NCBI GenBank assembly: GCA_015056795.1
Contig: SVFO01000007.1
Location: forward strand, 638-64,637
Direction of reading: 5' to 3'
Length of the DNA: 64,000 bases
Source of the DNA: Lachnospiraceae bacterium
GTDB lineage: Bacteria > Bacillota > Clostridia > Lachnospirales > Lachnospiraceae
Part shown: positions 63,456-64,000 of the stretch, one piece after another
Layout: every line of letters starts with the position of its first letter
Position numbering within the stretch: the stretch's first letter is position 1
The notes under the pieces: generated by a model
Seen by the model: the letters and a program-made list of their open reading frames with translations, nothing else
What the model was told of the DNA's origin: nothing
Database searches by the model: none
Program-made: the position numbers and the translations under genes

Positions 63456-64000
63456 ATGGCAAATCACGGAAATGAATTTTATCAAAAGCTTTTGGGCAAT
63501 ATGAATCAGGTCATTGTCGGCAAGGAAAAGGTGCTGACGCTCTTATTTAGTGCCCTGATTGCAGGTGGTCACGTGCTTTTGGAGGATGTCCCTGGTACTG
63601 GTAAGACGAAGCTTGCTAAAGCTTTGGCAAAATCCTTTGATCTGTCATTTTCTCGTATTCAGTTTACGCCTGACCTTTTGCCTAGCGATATTACTGGTTT
63701 GAACGTATATGATCCGAAGACAGGCGAATTCGTTCTTAGAACGGGTCCCGTGTTTACTAACATTCTTCTTGCGGATGAAATCAACCGTGCTACGCCGAGA
63801 ACGCAGGCTGGTCTTTTGGAGGTTATGGAAGAGAAGCAGGTAACCATTGACGGTCAAACCTACCTCCCTGGTTCTCCCTTCTTTGTTATTGCGACGCAGA
63901 ACCCTGTTGAGACCGCAGGTACGTTCCCTTTGCCTGAGGCACAGCTGGATCGTTTTATGATGAAGCTTTCCGTCGGTTTCCCCACGCACGAGGAGGAAGC
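63456..64000 (+). CDS. MoxR family AAA+ ATPase (3' end outside the window)
   Basis: ATG 63456 follows CGGGAGG. The visible 181 residues contain Walker A VPGTGKTK, Walker B ILLADEINRA, sensor-1 FFVIATQNPVE and PLPEAQLDRFMMK, all typical for MoxR. These ATPases act as chaperones in the assembly of complexes and often sit beside DUF58 and transglutaminase genes. The gene is absent from the ORF track because it has no stop before position 64000. The ribosome site begins where the repeat array ends. Confidence 0.93.
   Translation, partial: MANHGNEFYQKLLGNMNQVIVGKEKVLTLLFSALIAGGHVLLEDVPGTGKTKLAKALAKSFDLSFSRIQFTPDLLPSDITGLNVYDPKTGEFVLRTGPVFTNILLADEINRATPRTQAGLLEVMEEKQVTIDGQTYLPGSPFFVIATQNPVETAGTFPLPEAQLDRFMMKLSVGFPTHEEE

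Noticed and set aside
63268-63504. 78-residue ORF of the track
   Set aside because: It is the translation of the dispersed repeat and overlaps the moxR start in another frame.

Overview
The window reads as ordinary chromosomal backbone of an anaerobic, spore-forming Clostridia member, most likely of the family Lachnospiraceae. The pointers are Gram-positive recombination genes (recU, ruvAB, recG), the rpmB / yloU / fakA / recG and rsmD / coaD / ylbJ neighbourhoods known from Firmicutes, sporulation genes (gerW, spoVV/ylbJ), a B12-dependent MetH without the reactivation domain, the GGGtGRT / NifU-like pair, strong AGGAGG-type ribosome sites and many TTG or GTG starts. No phage, insertion sequence, CRISPR array or rRNA was seen. 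There is one tRNA gene (Thr, anticodon CGT).

Layout. 1-206: array of a dispersed repeat. 308-4970: DUF1015 gene, a GlgB-like gene whose three catalytic carboxylates are all replaced, and an MscS channel. 5010-10598: nonulosonic (pseudaminic) acid genes (a PseI-PseH fusion, PseG, a sialyltransferase-like glycosyltransferase, PseF) interrupted by tRNA-Thr and a TM-helix membrane protein. 10666-19567: argH, asd, an EAL protein with a dead GGDEF domain, topB, the NifU-like/GGGtGRT pair and a small membrane protein. 19662-31262: lipoprotein, metH, ilvB with two separate small subunits, ilvC, leuC, leuD and a MATE transporter. 31356-38636: ruvAB, zapA, a U32 protein split over two overlapping genes, a Nudix hydrolase, DUF2953, gerW and a 46-residue membrane peptide absent from the ORF track. 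38807-44304: rpmB (minus), yloU, fakA, recG, fakB. 44524-57396: a type IIA topoisomerase pair, rsmD, coaD, a coiled-coil protein, a membrane-anchored amidase, ylbJ (minus), an RsuA-HAD fusion, SDR, RluA and recU. 57529-62844: hisZ-G-D-B-IE, where HisIE carries an inactive-looking HisF/HisA-like barrel. 63267-63435: the terminal repeat family again, in opposite orientation, directly upstream of a moxR ATPase gene cut by the window edge.

How genes work together. Amino-acid synthesis dominates (Arg, Asp-derived, Met, Val/Leu/Ile, Leu, His). Several genes have clear sigma-70-type promoters with 17-bp spacers, including a second promoter in front of the second ilvN and a his promoter whose -10 box overlaps a large palindrome. 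FakA and FakB plausibly form a fatty-acid kinase. DUF2953/GerW and YlbJ point to sporulation.

Most notable: the catalytically stripped GlgB-like protein coupled to MscS; the HisF-like pseudo-domain fused to HisIE; the uncharacterised NifU-like/GGGtGRT operon; a three-copy palindromic repeat family bounded by CTCGAG/CTCGGGG; the repeat arrays at both window ends; three spaced 13-mers before the amidase gene; and a multi-hairpin metH leader. All names come from motif recognition by eye; no database search was possible.
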